NCBI RefSeq assembly: GCF_014397785.1 | Contig: NZ_VZQQ01000010.1 | Coordinates: 124,001-188,000 of the forward strand | Source of the DNA: Paraburkholderia podalyriae | GTDB taxonomy: Bacteria > Pseudomonadota > Gammaproteobacteria > Burkholderiales > Burkholderiaceae | Length of the DNA: 64,000 nt | Direction of reading: 5' to 3' | Shown: piece after piece, positions 9,584-19,239 of the stretch | How the letters are laid out: every line of letters begins with the position of its first letter | Numbering within the stretch: position 1 is the stretch's first letter | Notes under the pieces: generated by a model | Seen by the model: the letters and a program-made list of their open reading frames with translations, nothing else | Told to the model about the DNA's origin: nothing | The model's database searches: none | Position numbers and translations under genes: made by a program

Positions 9584-10585
9584 ATGTCCGATATTCATTT
9601 TGCGTCCGGCACGAGCCGGGCCACTCCGCCTGGCAGCGGGTCGCAGCAGAAAGCGCCTGGCCGCTCCGGCGATGTGATCTTCGGTGGCCTCGCACGCCTT
9701 TCCGCCATCGTCACGCTGTTGCTGCTCGGCGGCATCATCGTATCGCTGATCATCTCATCGATGCCGTCGATTCGCGAGTTCGGTCTCGCGTTCCTGTGGA
9801 CGCCGGTCTGGGATCCACCCAGCAAGCAATTTGGCGCGCTCGTGCCGATCTACGGCACCCTCGCGACGTCGATCATCGCTCTGATCATCGCGGTGCCTGT
9901 TAGCTTCGGCATCGCGCTATTCCTGACCGAACTGTCGCCCGCGTGGTTGCGCCGGCCGCTCGGCATCGCGATCGAACTGCTCGCCGCGATTCCGTCGATC
10001 GTATACGGCATGTGGGGTCTGCTCGTGTTCGCGCCGATCTTCGCGGTGTGGTTCCAGAAGCCGCTCGGCGCGGTGCTCGGCAGCATTCCGATCGTCGGCG
10101 CGCTGTTCGCGGGTCCGCCGATCGGCATCGGCATTCTGTGCGCGGGCGTGATCCTTGCGATCATGATCATCCCGTACATCGCGGCGGTGATGCGCGACGT
10201 GTTCGAAGTGACGCCGGTGCTGCTGAAGGAATCGGCGTACGGTATCGGCTGCACGACGTGGGAAGTGATGTGGAAGATCGTGCTGCCGTTCACGAAGAGC
10301 GGTGTGATCGGCGGCATCATGCTCGGCCTCGGCCGCGCGCTGGGTGAGACGATGGCGGTCACGTTCGTGATCGGCAATACCAATCTGCTCGACAATATTT
10401 CGCTGTTTTCGCCGGGCAACAGCATCACGTCGGCGCTCGCCAACGAGTTCGCGGAAGCGGACCCGGGCCTGCATACGTCGGCGCTGATGGAACTCGGCCT
10501 GATCCTGTTCGTGATTACATTCATCGTGCTGGCGATTTCGAAAGTCATGCTGCTGCGTCTCGAGAAAGGGGAGGGCGCGAAATGA
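9584..10585 (+). CDS. pstC: Phosphate ABC transporter permease PstC
   Basis: PstC is one of the two inner-membrane subunits of the PstSCAB phosphate importer. The 333-residue protein has a polar N-terminal stretch, then about six membrane segments and the cytoplasmic EAA-type coupling loop ([17 protein letters not shown]). The ATG at 9584 gives MSDIHFASG. The upstream GTG at 9497 would lie directly behind the second hairpin and add 29 unlikely residues. Its stop overlaps the pstA start in an ATGA junction, showing translational coupling. Confidence 0.95.
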   Translation: MSDIHFASGTSRATPPGSGSQQKAPGRSGDVIFGGLARLSAIVTLLLLGGIIVSLIISSMPSIREFGLAFLWTPVWDPPSKQFGALVPIYGTLATSIIALIIAVPVSFGIALFLTELSPAWLRRPLGIAIELLAAIPSIVYGMWGLLVFAPIFAVWFQKPLGAVLGSIPIVGALFAGPPIGIGILCAGVILAIMIIPYIAAVMRDVFEVTPVLLKESAYGIGCTTWEVMWKIVLPFTKSGVIGGIMLGLGRALGETMAVTFVIGNTNLLDNISLFSPGNSITSALANEFAEADPGLHTSALMELGLILFVITFIVLAISKVMLLRLEKGEGAK

Positions 10586-11478
10586 GCGGGCCGTCTCTGA
10601 ACATGCCAGGTCTGAAGGACCCCGCGACGCTCGAAACGATGCGCGTTCGTCTGCAAGGGCGCCGTCGCATGACCAACGCGTTAGCGCTGACGCTGTCGCT
10701 TGCTGCGATGGCGTTCGGCCTGCTGTGGCTCGTGTGGATCCTCTATACGACGCTGCGTCTCGGTATCGGCGGTCTGTCGGTCGAGCTGTTCACGCAGTCG
10801 ACGCCGCCGCCGAATACCGACGGCGGCGGTCTCGCCAACGCGATCGTCGGCAGCCTGATGCTGGTCGCGCTCGCAACCTTCATCGGCACGCCGATCGGCA
10901 TCATGGCGGGCGTGTATCTCGCCGAATACGGCCAGAAAGGCTGGCTCGCGAACATTACCCGCTTCATCAACGACATCCTGCTGTCGGCGCCGTCGATCGT
11001 CATCGGTCTGTTCGTCTACGCGCTCGTCGTCGCGAAGATGGGGCACTTCAGCGGCTGGGCCGGCGTGCTCGCGCTGGCGCTGCTGCAGATTCCGATCGTG
11101 ATCCGCACCACCGAAAACATGCTGAAGCTCGTGCCGAGCGCGATGCGTGAAGCCGCGTTCGCGCTCGGCACGCCGAAGTGGAGGATGGTACTGTCGATCA
11201 CGCTGAAGGCGTCGATCGCAGGTATCGTCACCGGTGTGCTGCTCGGGGTCGCGCGGATTGCCGGCGAAACCGCGCCGCTGCTCTTCACCGCGCTGTCGAA
11301 CCAGTTTTTCTCGGTCGATATGGGCCAGCCGGTCGCGAACCTGCCGGTCACCATCTACAAGTTTGCGATGAGCCCGTTCGCGCAGTGGCAATCCCTCGCG
11401 TGGGCCGGTGTCTTCCTGATCACGCTCGCGGTGCTGGGACTGAACATCCTCGCGCGCACGATCTTCTCGAACAAGTAA
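10582..11478 (+). CDS. pstA: Phosphate ABC transporter permease PstA
   Basis: PstA is the second membrane subunit of the phosphate importer. The 298-residue product has about six membrane segments and the coupling loop [18 protein letters not shown]. It overlaps pstC by 4 bp (ATGA) and is followed by pstB after a short gap with a good ribosome site. The Pro-rich [15 protein letters not shown] region before the second membrane segment is typical of PstA. Confidence 0.96.
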   Translation: MSGPSLNMPGLKDPATLETMRVRLQGRRRMTNALALTLSLAAMAFGLLWLVWILYTTLRLGIGGLSVELFTQSTPPPNTDGGGLANAIVGSLMLVALATFIGTPIGIMAGVYLAEYGQKGWLANITRFINDILLSAPSIVIGLFVYALVVAKMGHFSGWAGVLALALLQIPIVIRTTENMLKLVPSAMREAAFALGTPKWRMVLSITLKASIAGIVTGVLLGVARIAGETAPLLFTALSNQFFSVDMGQPVANLPVTIYKFAMSPFAQWQSLAWAGVFLITLAVLGLNILARTIFSNK

Positions 11479-11494
11479 GGGCGGAGTGAATCCG

Positions 11495-12343
11495 ATGAAC
11501 ATGGCAGAAACCCAACTCAATCCGATCGGGCACGCAGCCGCGCCCGCGGGCTCCGACCCCGAAAGCAGCGCTCACGCACAAACGCCGTCGCGTCCGAAGA
11601 TCGAGGTCAAGGACCTCAACTTCTTCTACGGCAAGTATCACGCGCTGAAGAACATCAATCTGCAGATTCCCGAAGGTAAGGTGACCGCGTTCATCGGCCC
11701 GTCGGGCTGCGGCAAGTCCACGCTGCTGCGTACCTTCAACAAGATGTACGCGCTCTACCCGGAGCAGCGCGCGGAAGGCGAAATCGTGATGGACGGCGAA
11801 AACCTGCTGACCACGCGCCAGGACATCTCGCTGCTGCGCGCGCGCATTGGCATGGTGTTCCAGAAACCGACGCCGTTCCCGATGTCGATCTACGACAACA
11901 TCGCGTTCGGCGTGAAGATGTTCGAGAAGCTGTCGCGCTCGGAAATGGACGACCGCGTCGAATGGGCGCTGACGAAGGCGGCGCTGTGGAACGAAGTGAA
12001 GGACAAGCTCGGCCAGAGCGGCTATGGTTTGTCGGGTGGCCAGCAGCAGCGTCTGTGCATCGCGCGCGGTATCGCGATTCGCCCCGAAGTGCTGCTGCTC
12101 GACGAGCCGTGCTCGGCGCTCGACCCGATCTCGACGGGCCGCATCGAAGAGCTGATTGCTGAACTCAAGAGCGACTACACGGTCGTGATCGTCACGCACA
12201 ACATGCAGCAGGCGGCCCGCTGTTCGGACTACACTGCCTATATGTACCTCGGCGAACTGATCGAATTCGGCGACACCGAAAAGATCTTCATCAAGCCGGT
12301 CCGCAAGGAAACCGAGGACTACATCACTGGCCGCTTCGGCTGA
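11495..12343 (+). CDS. pstB: Phosphate ABC transporter ATP-binding protein PstB
   Basis: PstB hydrolyses ATP to drive phosphate import. It has Walker [10 protein letters not shown], signature [10 protein letters not shown], Walker [13 protein letters not shown] and switch VIVTHN. An N-terminal extension of about 30 residues precedes the first strand [13 protein letters not shown] chose the ATG at 11495, which has GGGCGGAG about eight bases upstream. A GTG at 11486 and an ATG at 11501 are alternatives. Length is 282 residues with the chosen start. Confidence 0.96.
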   Translation: MNMAETQLNPIGHAAAPAGSDPESSAHAQTPSRPKIEVKDLNFFYGKYHALKNINLQIPEGKVTAFIGPSGCGKSTLLRTFNKMYALYPEQRAEGEIVMDGENLLTTRQDISLLRARIGMVFQKPTPFPMSIYDNIAFGVKMFEKLSRSEMDDRVEWALTKAALWNEVKDKLGQSGYGLSGGQQQRLCIARGIAIRPEVLLLDEPCSALDPISTGRIEELIAELKSDYTVVIVTHNMQQAARCSDYTAYMYLGELIEFGDTEKIFIKPVRKETEDYITGRFG

Positions 12344-12371
12344 TCCGCCGGGCAATACAACGGAGTACGAC

Positions 12372-13076
12372 ATGTCCGATAAACATCTGTCCAGCCAGTT
12401 CGACGCCGACCTGAACCTCGTTTCGTCGAAGGTGCTCGAAATGGGCGGCCTCGTCGAATCGCAGATCGTCAACGCGATGCAGGCACTCAACGAATTCGAC
12501 CTCGACATCGCCGAGCAGGTGATCGTCGCCGAAGACCGTCTGAACAGGATGGAAGTCGAGATCGACGAAGAGTGCAGCAACATCATCGCGCGCCGTCAGC
12601 CGGCCGCGCGCGATCTGCGCTTGCTGATCGCGATCTCGAAGACCATCACGAACCTCGAGCGCGCCGGCGACGAGGCCGAAAAGATCGCGAAACGTACCAA
12701 GCGTCTGATGGAAGACGGTGCATCGCGCACGATCAACATCGCCGAGATCAAGCTGTCCGGCGAAATGGCCGTGTCGATCCTGCGTCGCGCGCTCGACGCG
12801 TTCGCGCGTCTCGACACGGTCGCCGCCGCGCAGATCGTGCGCGACGACAAGGCGATCGACGAGGAATTCCGCGCGTTCGTGCGCAAGCTGATTTCGTATA
12901 TGACCGAAGATCCGCGTTCGATCTCGGTGGGCCTCGACTTCCTGTTCATCGCCAAGGCGATCGAGCGGATCGGCGACCACGCGAAGAACATCGCTGAATT
13001 CATCATTTACATCGTGAAGGGTACCGACGTGCGGCACCAGTCGCGCGACGCGCTCGAGCGCGAAGCGCTCAGCTAA
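12372..13076 (+). CDS. phoU: Phosphate signalling regulator PhoU
   Basis: PhoU links the Pst transporter to the PhoR sensor and keeps the Pho regulon off when phosphate is plentiful. The 234-residue all-helical protein contains two PhoU repeats with the E/D-rich metal-binding pattern (ERAGDEAEKIAKR in the first half, ERIGDHAKNIAEF in the second). It lies between pstB and phoB in the same direction and is probably part of one operon. Confidence 0.96.
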   Translation: MSDKHLSSQFDADLNLVSSKVLEMGGLVESQIVNAMQALNEFDLDIAEQVIVAEDRLNRMEVEIDEECSNIIARRQPAARDLRLLIAISKTITNLERAGDEAEKIAKRTKRLMEDGASRTINIAEIKLSGEMAVSILRRALDAFARLDTVAAAQIVRDDKAIDEEFRAFVRKLISYMTEDPRSISVGLDFLFIAKAIERIGDHAKNIAEFIIYIVKGTDVRHQSRDALEREALS

Positions 13077-13102
13077 CCCAGAGATAAGGAACAGAGGTGC
13101 CG

Positions 13103-13804
13103 ATGCCCAGCAGCATTCTCGTCATTGAAGATGAGCCCGCCATTTCCGAACTGATTTCGGTCAATCTTCAACACGCCGGGCATTGCCCGATTCGCGCGTA
13201 CAACGCGGAGCAGGCGCACAACCTGATCAGCGACGTGCTGCCCGATCTCGTGCTGCTCGACTGGATGTTGCCGGGTAAATCGGGGATTTCGTTCGCCCGC
13301 GATCTGCGCAACAACGAGCGTACGAAGCATATTCCGATCATCATGCTGACCGCTCGCGGCGACGAGCAGGACAAGGTGCTCGGCCTCGAGATCGGCGCCG
13401 ACGACTACGTGACGAAGCCGTTCTCGCCGAAGGAACTGATGGCGCGCATCAAGGCGGTGCTGCGCCGCCGCGCGCCGCAGTTGACCGAAGACGTCGTCGC
13501 GATCAACGGCCTGAAGCTCGATCCGGCCACGCACCGTGTCGCCGCGCATGCGGAAGGCAGCGAGATCAAGCTCGATCTCGGCCCGACCGAATTCCGTCTG
13601 CTGCACTTCTTCATGACGCACCCGGAGCGCGTGCACAGCCGCACGCAACTGCTCGACCAGGTGTGGGGCGATCACGTGTTCGTCGAGGAGCGTACCGTCG
13701 ACGTGCATATCAAGCGCCTGCGCGCGGCTCTCAAGCCGGCGGGGTGCGATGCTATGATTGAAACGGTACGCGGCAGCGGCTACCGGCTGGCGAAGAGCGC
13801 CTGA
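13103..13804 (+). CDS. phoB: Phosphate response regulator PhoB
   Basis: PhoB is the DNA-binding response regulator activated by PhoR under phosphate limitation; it binds Pho boxes. The 233-residue protein has an N-terminal receiver domain with the phosphoacceptor Asp53 in LVLLDWMLPGKSG, the Thr in IIMLTARG and the Lys in VTKPFSPKEL, followed by an OmpR/PhoB winged helix with FVEERTVDVHIKRLRAAL. The ATG at 13103 sits after AGAGG; a GTG at 13097 is an alternative. Predicted Pho boxes occur in front of pstS, ppk1 and olsB in this window. Confidence 0.97.
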   Translation: MPSSILVIEDEPAISELISVNLQHAGHCPIRAYNAEQAHNLISDVLPDLVLLDWMLPGKSGISFARDLRNNERTKHIPIIMLTARGDEQDKVLGLEIGADDYVTKPFSPKELMARIKAVLRRRAPQLTEDVVAINGLKLDPATHRVAAHAEGSEIKLDLGPTEFRLLHFFMTHPERVHSRTQLLDQVWGDHVFVEERTVDVHIKRLRAALKPAGCDAMIETVRGSGYRLAKSA

Positions 13805-13890
13805 TAGCCGTCGGCGGCGCACTGCACAGCGTTGCGCTTTGCCGCCACACCTCCCTACTGCGCTGCATTTTTCTCTTCGTTCGCTAGACC

Positions 13891-15204
13891 ATGAACATCA
13901 TCTGGGCGCGCTCCATCGTGTCGGTCGTGCTGCTTGCTGTTCTGTGCGCGGTGGTCGGCGCACTGGTGAACGTCAAGGCTGGGCTCGCTCTCGCCATCGT
14001 CATGCTGCTCGCACAGAGCGCCTTCAGTACCTTCCACAAGCAGCGTCTGTGGCGTCTGCTCGATGCGCCGGTGTACGGCGAAGTGCCGAGCGCCCCCGGC
14101 ATCTGGGGCGAAATCTACTACCGTCTGCACAAGCTCGCGAAGCGCTGGCACGCACAGGTGCGCCAGGTCGAGCAGCAGCATTCGCGTTTCATCCAGGCGA
14201 TCCAGGCGTCGCCGAACGGTGTCGCGATGCTCGACGATCACGATCAGATCGAGTGGTGCAATGCGATTTCCGAAAGCCACTTCGGACTCGATGCGAAGCG
14301 CGATTTGCGTCAGCACATCACGCATCTGGTGCGTCAACCGGATTTCGTGCGCTATCTGAATTCGCATCGATACGAGGAAATGCTGATCATGCGCGGCATG
14401 GGCGCCAAGCGCCAGAACGTGCTGTCGGTGCAGGTGTTTCCTTATGGCGACAATCGCAAGCTGGTGCTGTCGCAGGACATCACCGAGCTCGAACGCACCG
14501 ATGCGATGCGGCGTGACTTCGTCGCCAACGTGTCGCACGAATTGAAAACGCCGCTCACCGTGCTGTCCGGTTTTCTCGAGACGATGCGCGAGCTGCCGTT
14601 GGGCGAAGCCGAGCGCGCGCGTTACCTTGAGCTGATGGAGCAGCAGGCGTCGCGCATGCGTCATATCGTCAGCGATCTGCTCGTGCTCGCGAAGCTCGAA
14701 GGCGACAACAAGCCGCCGAGCGATCAGATGATCGACATGCGCGCGGTGTTGCGGCACCTGCGCGACGACGCTCAAAGCCTGTCCAGCGATCATCACAAGA
14801 TCGTTCTCGATGCCGACGAGGCGCTGACCGTCACCGGCGTCGAAACCGAGATTTTCAGCGCGTTCGGCAATCTGGTGACGAACGCGATCCGCTATACGCC
14901 GGATGGCGGCTCGATCAAGGTGAGCTGGCGTGCGCAGGGCGGCCATGCGGTGTTCTCGGTCACCGATAGCGGGCTCGGCATTCCCGCCGCCGATATCCCG
15001 CGGCTCACGGAGCGCTTCTATCGCGTCGATCGCAGCCGTTCGCGCGACACGGGCGGCACCGGGCTCGGTCTCGCGATCGTCAAGCACGTGCTGCAACGGC
15101 ACGATGCGCAACTCGAAGTGAAGAGCGAAGAAGGGCGCGGCAGCACCTTTACGGTGCGCTTTCCGGTGTATCGGACGGCGCGTTGTCAAACCGCGCAGGT
15201 TTGA
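13891..15204 (+). CDS. phoR: Phosphate sensor histidine kinase PhoR
   Basis: PhoR phosphorylates PhoB when phosphate is scarce. The 437-residue protein has two N-terminal membrane segments (about residues 6-26 and 28-48), a linker with a PAS-like domain (IQASPNGVAMLDDHDQIEW), a HisKA domain with the phosphoacceptor His216 in NVSHELKTPLTVL, and a HATPase domain with N, G1 (DSGLGIP) and G2 (GTGLGLAIVKHVL) boxes. It has no large periplasmic sensor loop, as usual for PhoR, which reads signal through PhoU/Pst. It is the last gene of the plus-strand pst-pho run. Confidence 0.96.
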   Translation: MNIIWARSIVSVVLLAVLCAVVGALVNVKAGLALAIVMLLAQSAFSTFHKQRLWRLLDAPVYGEVPSAPGIWGEIYYRLHKLAKRWHAQVRQVEQQHSRFIQAIQASPNGVAMLDDHDQIEWCNAISESHFGLDAKRDLRQHITHLVRQPDFVRYLNSHRYEEMLIMRGMGAKRQNVLSVQVFPYGDNRKLVLSQDITELERTDAMRRDFVANVSHELKTPLTVLSGFLETMRELPLGEAERARYLELMEQQASRMRHIVSDLLVLAKLEGDNKPPSDQMIDMRAVLRHLRDDAQSLSSDHHKIVLDADEALTVTGVETEIFSAFGNLVTNAIRYTPDGGSIKVSWRAQGGHAVFSVTDSGLGIPAADIPRLTERFYRVDRSRSRDTGGTGLGLAIVKHVLQRHDAQLEVKSEEGRGSTFTVRFPVYRTARCQTAQV

Positions 15205-15221
15205 ACGCGGCACGCAAGCGA

Positions 15222-17285
15222 CTACGAGCAGAACTTGCCGAGCAGACTCATCTGCGCATTGCGCGACGCCTTGCCCGGCCGGCGCCGGCGATAGTGACCG
15301 TCGCTTTGCATCAGCCAGGCCGACTGATTGTCGCCGAGAAACGCCGACAGCCCTTCCGCGATCACGCGCCGCTTCAGTCGCCGGTTGTTGACCGGGAATG
15401 CGACTTCGACGCGCCGGAACAGATTGCGATCCATCCAGTCGGCGCTCGATAGATAAACCTGCTCCTTGCCGCCATCGTAGAAGTAGTAGATGCGATGGTG
15501 TTCTAGAAAACGCCCGACGATCGAGCGCACCGTGATGTTCTCGGAGAGCCCTTGCACGCCGGGCTGCAGCGAGCACACGCCGCGCACGATCAGATCGATT
15601 TTCACGCCGGCCTGCGATGCTTCGTATAGCTCAGCGATCACCGTCGGTTCGAGCAGTGCGTTCATCTTCGCGACGATGCGCGCCTTCTTGCCCGCGCGCG
15701 CATGCTCGGCTTCCATGCGAATCGCTTCGACGAGCTTCGGATGCAGCGTGAACGGCGATTGCCACAGCTCGTGCAGCCTGAGCTCGCCGCCGATACCGGT
15801 CAGTTGCTGGAACACATGGTGCACGTCCTCACAGATCTCCTGCTCGGCGGTCAACAGACCGAAGTCGGTATAGAGGCGCGCGGTGCGCGGATGATAGTTG
15901 CCGGTGCCGAGGTGCACGTAGCGCTTGAGCGTCGACTTGCCGCCCGCCGACACGCGTCGCACGATCAGCATCATCTTCGCGTGGCACTTGTGGCCGACCA
16001 CGCCGTAGACCACATGCGCGCCGACCGCTTCGAGCTGCGAGGCCCAGTTGATGTTGGTTTCCTCGTCGAAGCGCGCGAGCAACTCGACGACCACCGTCAC
16101 TTCCTTGCCGTTGCGCGCGGCCTGCATCAGCGCATCCATCAACGGCGAGTCGGTGCCCGTGCGGTAGATGGTCTGCTTGATTGCGACCACGTTCGGGTCC
16201 TTGGCCGCCTGCAACAGCAGCTCGAGCACCGGCTGGAAGCTTTCGTATGGATGATGCAGCAGCACGTCGCCCTGATCGATCACGTCGAACATGCTCGCGC
16301 TGTTGGCGATCTGCGTCGGCGTCGACGGAATGTGCGGGACGAACTTCAGATCCGGCCGGTCGACCATCTCGGGCAGCTGCATCAGCCGCACCAGATTGAC
16401 GGGGCCGTTCACGTAGTAGCAGTCCTTGTTCGACAGACCGCTTTCGTCGAGCAGGCGCCGTACTACGTGCGCGGGCGTTTCCGCCGACACTTCGAGCCGC
16501 ACCGCATTGCCCAGATGCCGCGCCGGCAGTTCGCCCTGCAACGCAACGCGCAGATTGGTGATTTCGTCTTCGTCGACGAACAGTTCGCTATTGCGCGTGA
16601 TGCGAAACTGATTGCAGCTGCGCACGACCAGACTCGGAAACAGCTCGCCGACAAAGTGTTGGAGCAGCGAGCTCAGCAGCACGAAGCCATGCGGATAGCC
16701 CGACAGTTCCTGCGGCATGCGCACGAGGCGCGGCAGCGCGCGCGGCGCCTGCACGATGCCCATCATCGCCTGACGGCCGAACGCATCCTTTCCCTCCAGC
16801 TCGACGACGAAGTTCAGGCTCTTGTTCAGCACGCGGGGAAACGGATGCGCGGGATCGAGACCGATGGGCGTCAACACCGGCAGCAGTTCGTCGAAGAAGT
16901 AGTTGCGCGCCCATTCGGTCTGCGCGTCGCTCCATGCCTCGGTGCCGTGGAAATAGATGCCTTCCTGTTCGAGCGCGCTGAGCACCGTGTCGTGCAGCAT
17001 CGTGTACTGGCGATGCACGAGCTTCTGCGCACGTTCGACCACGAGGTCGTACACGTGCAGCAGCGACATGCCGTCGGGCGACAATGCGCCGGGGTTGTCG
17101 CGCATCTGTTCCTGAAGCCCGGCCATGCGGACTTCGAAGAATTCGTCGAGATTGCTACTGGTGATGCAGATAAAACGGAGGCGTTCGAGCAAGGGGACGG
17201 CGGGATCGGCGGCTTGCGCCAGCACGCGCTCGTTGAAACCCAGAATGCCCAGCTCGCGATTCAATAAGGGATAGCGGACGGACAT
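15222..17285 (-). CDS. ppk1: Polyphosphate kinase 1
   Basis: PPK1 reversibly polymerises the gamma phosphate of ATP into inorganic polyphosphate. The 687-residue protein shows the family order: N-terminal domain (YPLLNRELGILGFNERVL, SSNLDEFFEVRM), head domain, and two catalytic phospholipase-D-like domains with the conserved HAKMMLIVRR (phosphoacceptor His) and HLGTGNYHPRTARLYTD. The start at 17285 gives MSVRYPLL, as in related proteins; the open frame continues upstream but is not family-like. It is convergent with phoR and divergent from ppx, with a Pho-box-like site about 65 bp before its start. Confidence 0.95.
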   Translation of the reverse strand: MSVRYPLLNRELGILGFNERVLAQAADPAVPLLERLRFICITSSNLDEFFEVRMAGLQEQMRDNPGALSPDGMSLLHVYDLVVERAQKLVHRQYTMLHDTVLSALEQEGIYFHGTEAWSDAQTEWARNYFFDELLPVLTPIGLDPAHPFPRVLNKSLNFVVELEGKDAFGRQAMMGIVQAPRALPRLVRMPQELSGYPHGFVLLSSLLQHFVGELFPSLVVRSCNQFRITRNSELFVDEDEITNLRVALQGELPARHLGNAVRLEVSAETPAHVVRRLLDESGLSNKDCYYVNGPVNLVRLMQLPEMVDRPDLKFVPHIPSTPTQIANSASMFDVIDQGDVLLHHPYESFQPVLELLLQAAKDPNVVAIKQTIYRTGTDSPLMDALMQAARNGKEVTVVVELLARFDEETNINWASQLEAVGAHVVYGVVGHKCHAKMMLIVRRVSAGGKSTLKRYVHLGTGNYHPRTARLYTDFGLLTAEQEICEDVHHVFQQLTGIGGELRLHELWQSPFTLHPKLVEAIRMEAEHARAGKKARIVAKMNALLEPTVIAELYEASQAGVKIDLIVRGVCSLQPGVQGLSENITVRSIVGRFLEHHRIYYFYDGGKEQVYLSSADWMDRNLFRRVEVAFPVNNRRLKRRVIAEGLSAFLGDNQSAWLMQSDGHYRRRRPGKASRNAQMSLLGKFCS

Positions 17286-17348
17286 CGGTGGCGAGATTGG
17301 AATGTCTGAAATGGAGACGGAAAGACGCTCGGAAATTCTCACGGTTTG

Positions 17349-17366
17349 ATGACGTCCTGATGACAT
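17349..17366 (-). promoter_or_regulatory. Pho box upstream of ppk1
   Basis: Reading the minus strand, ATGTCATCAGGACGTCAT contains two heptamers (ATGTCAT, ACGTCAT) separated by 4 bp, matching the Pho box layout. It ends about 64 bp before the ppk1 start codon. A weak -10 (GAGAAT) follows 8 bp downstream. PhoB control of polyphosphate synthesis is inferred. Confidence 0.7.
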
Positions 17367-17577
17367 CGGCAGGGTTTCTAACATTTTATGCCGCAATCGT
17401 CTTCTGTCGTCAATATGACGCACCGTATATGCGACGATACGGGACTCTCTGCGCCGCGAGGTGACATAGTGAAGGCTGCTACGCTTAGAATGGCGTCTTT
17501 GAACAGTGCCGCCGGCCGCGACGCGCATCATGCGCAGAAGGCGCCGGGCAGGCGCGTGGCGCCGTCAGCGTCCGCCG

Positions 17578-17588
17578 CCCCCCCCCCC
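17578..17588 (+). repeat. Homopolymeric C tract (11 C)
   Basis: Eleven consecutive C bases lie 43 bp before the ppx start codon. Such tracts are prone to slippage and to sequencing length errors. The tract lies outside the called coding region, so any effect would be on expression or on a longer N-terminal reading. Confidence 0.8.
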
Positions 17589-17631
17589 GGCCGCGGCCGC
17601 CGCGCTCGCGCGCATGGAGTACGCTTACCCG

Positions 17632-19143
17632 ATGGCCAATACCCCCCAACTCCTCGCCGCCGTCGATCTCGGTTCGAACAGCTTCCGGCTGATCGTGGGC
17701 CGGGTCGAGGAAACCGACGCGGGCAGCCAGATCTATCAGGTCGACGCCTTGCGCGAGCCGGTGCGACTCGCGGCCGGGCTATCGAGCGACAAGATGCTCG
17801 ATCGCGCATCGCAGGTGCGCGGCTGGGATGCGCTGAAGCGCTTCGGCGAGCGGCTGCGCGATTTTCATCCGGACCACGTGCGCGCGGTCGCGACCAATAC
17901 GTTGCGCATCGCGAAGAACGCGGGCGAGTTTCTCGGCGAGGCGCAAGCCGCGCTCGGTTTTCCGATCGAAGTGATCGCGGGGCGCGAGGAAGCGCGTCTG
18001 ATCTATGCAGGCGCCGCGCACTCAGTGCCGGCGAGCGCAGGCAAGCGGCTCGTCGTCGATATCGGCGGCGGCTCGACGGAATTCATCATCGGTTCGCACT
18101 ACACGCCGATCATGATGGAGAGCCTGTACATCGGCTGCGTGAGCCATAGCCGCGCGTTTTTCCCAGCCGGCAACGTCGACGACTACACGATGCGCCAGGC
18201 GGAGCTTGCGGCGCGCCGCGAAATCCAGATCATTTCCGCCGAATACAAGAAGACGGGCTGGGAGCAGGCGATCGGCTCGTCGGGCACCGCGCGCGCGCTC
18301 GCCGAACTGGTCGAGGCGAACAATTTCAACGATGCGGGCGTCACCCACGGCATTTCGCGCGGCGGCCTCGAGCGGCTCAAGCGCGCGCTGATCAAGGCCG
18401 AAAACGTGAACCGGCTGAAACTGGTCGCGCTGAAGAGCGACCGCGTGCCGGTGCTCGCGGGCGGCCTGTCGATCATGATCGCGGTGTTCGACGAACTGGG
18501 CGTCGATTATGTCGACACCACCGACGGCGCGCTGCGCCTCGGCGTCATGTACGACCTGCTCGGCCGTTCGCAGCACGAGGACATGCGCACGGTGACGGTC
18601 GAGGGCTTCATGCGCCGCTATGGCGTCGATCGTCCGCAGGCGGCGCGTATCGGCGATCTGTCGACGAGCTTCTACGACCAGTTCGCCGAACCGGACGAAG
18701 AACGCCGCGCGGAAAATCGCATTTTCATCGGCTGGGCGGCCTCGCTGCATGAAATCGGGCTGTCGATCTCCCATAGCGCATATCACAAGCATTCGGCGTA
18801 TATCGCAAGCAACGCCGACATGCCGGGCTTTTCACGCACCGATCAGGCGCGCCTCGCCGCGCTCGTGCTCGGCCATGCGGGCAAGCTCGGCAAGCTGTCG
18901 CAGACGCGCGACGTCGAATGGCCGCTGCTGTTCTGCCTGCGGCTCGCGGCGTTGCTGTCTCGCCGACGCGCGGACGTCGGTCTGCCGGGCATCGCGGTTG
19001 CTCGGGCGAACGGCGGCTACGAGGTGCGTCTGCCGAACGAATGGGTGGCCAACAATCCGTTGACGGACTACAGCCTGATCCAGGAAGCGGCGGAGTGGGA
19101 AAAAGTCGGGATTCCGTATCGTGTCGTTTATACGGACGACTGA
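17632..19143 (+). CDS. ppx: Exopolyphosphatase (Ppx/GppA family)
   Basis: Ppx removes terminal phosphates from polyphosphate; related GppA enzymes hydrolyse pppGpp. The 503-residue protein has the actin-like phosphate-binding motif AVDLGSNSFRLIVGRV, the second motif VVDIGGGSTEFI, and a C-terminal HD-like region with HEIGLSISHSAYHKHSAYI. The ATG at 17632 is chosen because the upstream frame is Arg/Pro low-complexity crossing the C11 tract. It is divergent from ppk1, so synthesis and degradation of polyphosphate share one intergenic region. Ppx and GppA cannot be separated from sequence alone, but the position beside ppk1 favours Ppx. Confidence 0.93.
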   Translation: MANTPQLLAAVDLGSNSFRLIVGRVEETDAGSQIYQVDALREPVRLAAGLSSDKMLDRASQVRGWDALKRFGERLRDFHPDHVRAVATNTLRIAKNAGEFLGEAQAALGFPIEVIAGREEARLIYAGAAHSVPASAGKRLVVDIGGGSTEFIIGSHYTPIMMESLYIGCVSHSRAFFPAGNVDDYTMRQAELAARREIQIISAEYKKTGWEQAIGSSGTARALAELVEANNFNDAGVTHGISRGGLERLKRALIKAENVNRLKLVALKSDRVPVLAGGLSIMIAVFDELGVDYVDTTDGALRLGVMYDLLGRSQHEDMRTVTVEGFMRRYGVDRPQAARIGDLSTSFYDQFAEPDEERRAENRIFIGWAASLHEIGLSISHSAYHKHSAYIASNADMPGFSRTDQARLAALVLGHAGKLGKLSQTRDVEWPLLFCLRLAALLSRRRADVGLPGIAVARANGGYEVRLPNEWVANNPLTDYSLIQEAAEWEKVGIPYRVVYTDD

Positions 19144-19193
19144 TGCGCTGCAGATCGACCCGCGCTGCGATTTGCAGCGTGCGCATGAACGGA

Positions 19194-19220
19194 AAAGGCC
19201 CTGCAAAAGCAGGGCTTTTT
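19194..19220. terminator. Bidirectional terminator between ppx and olsB
   Basis: GCCCTGC (19198-19204) and GCAGGGC (19209-19215) form a perfect stem around AAAA, preceded by A-rich sequence and followed by TTTTT. It can end both the plus-strand ppx and the minus-strand olsB transcript. Confidence 0.8.
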
Positions 19221-19239
19221 CGTTTTCCGGCGGCGCGGT

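Larger units (their letters stand above)
17286..17631. other. Divergent intergenic region ppk1-ppx
   Basis: These 346 bases between the two divergent polyphosphate genes contain a Pho box facing ppk1 (17349-17366) and a run of eleven C residues (17578-17588) on the ppx side. No separate gene is evident. Confidence 0.7.
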
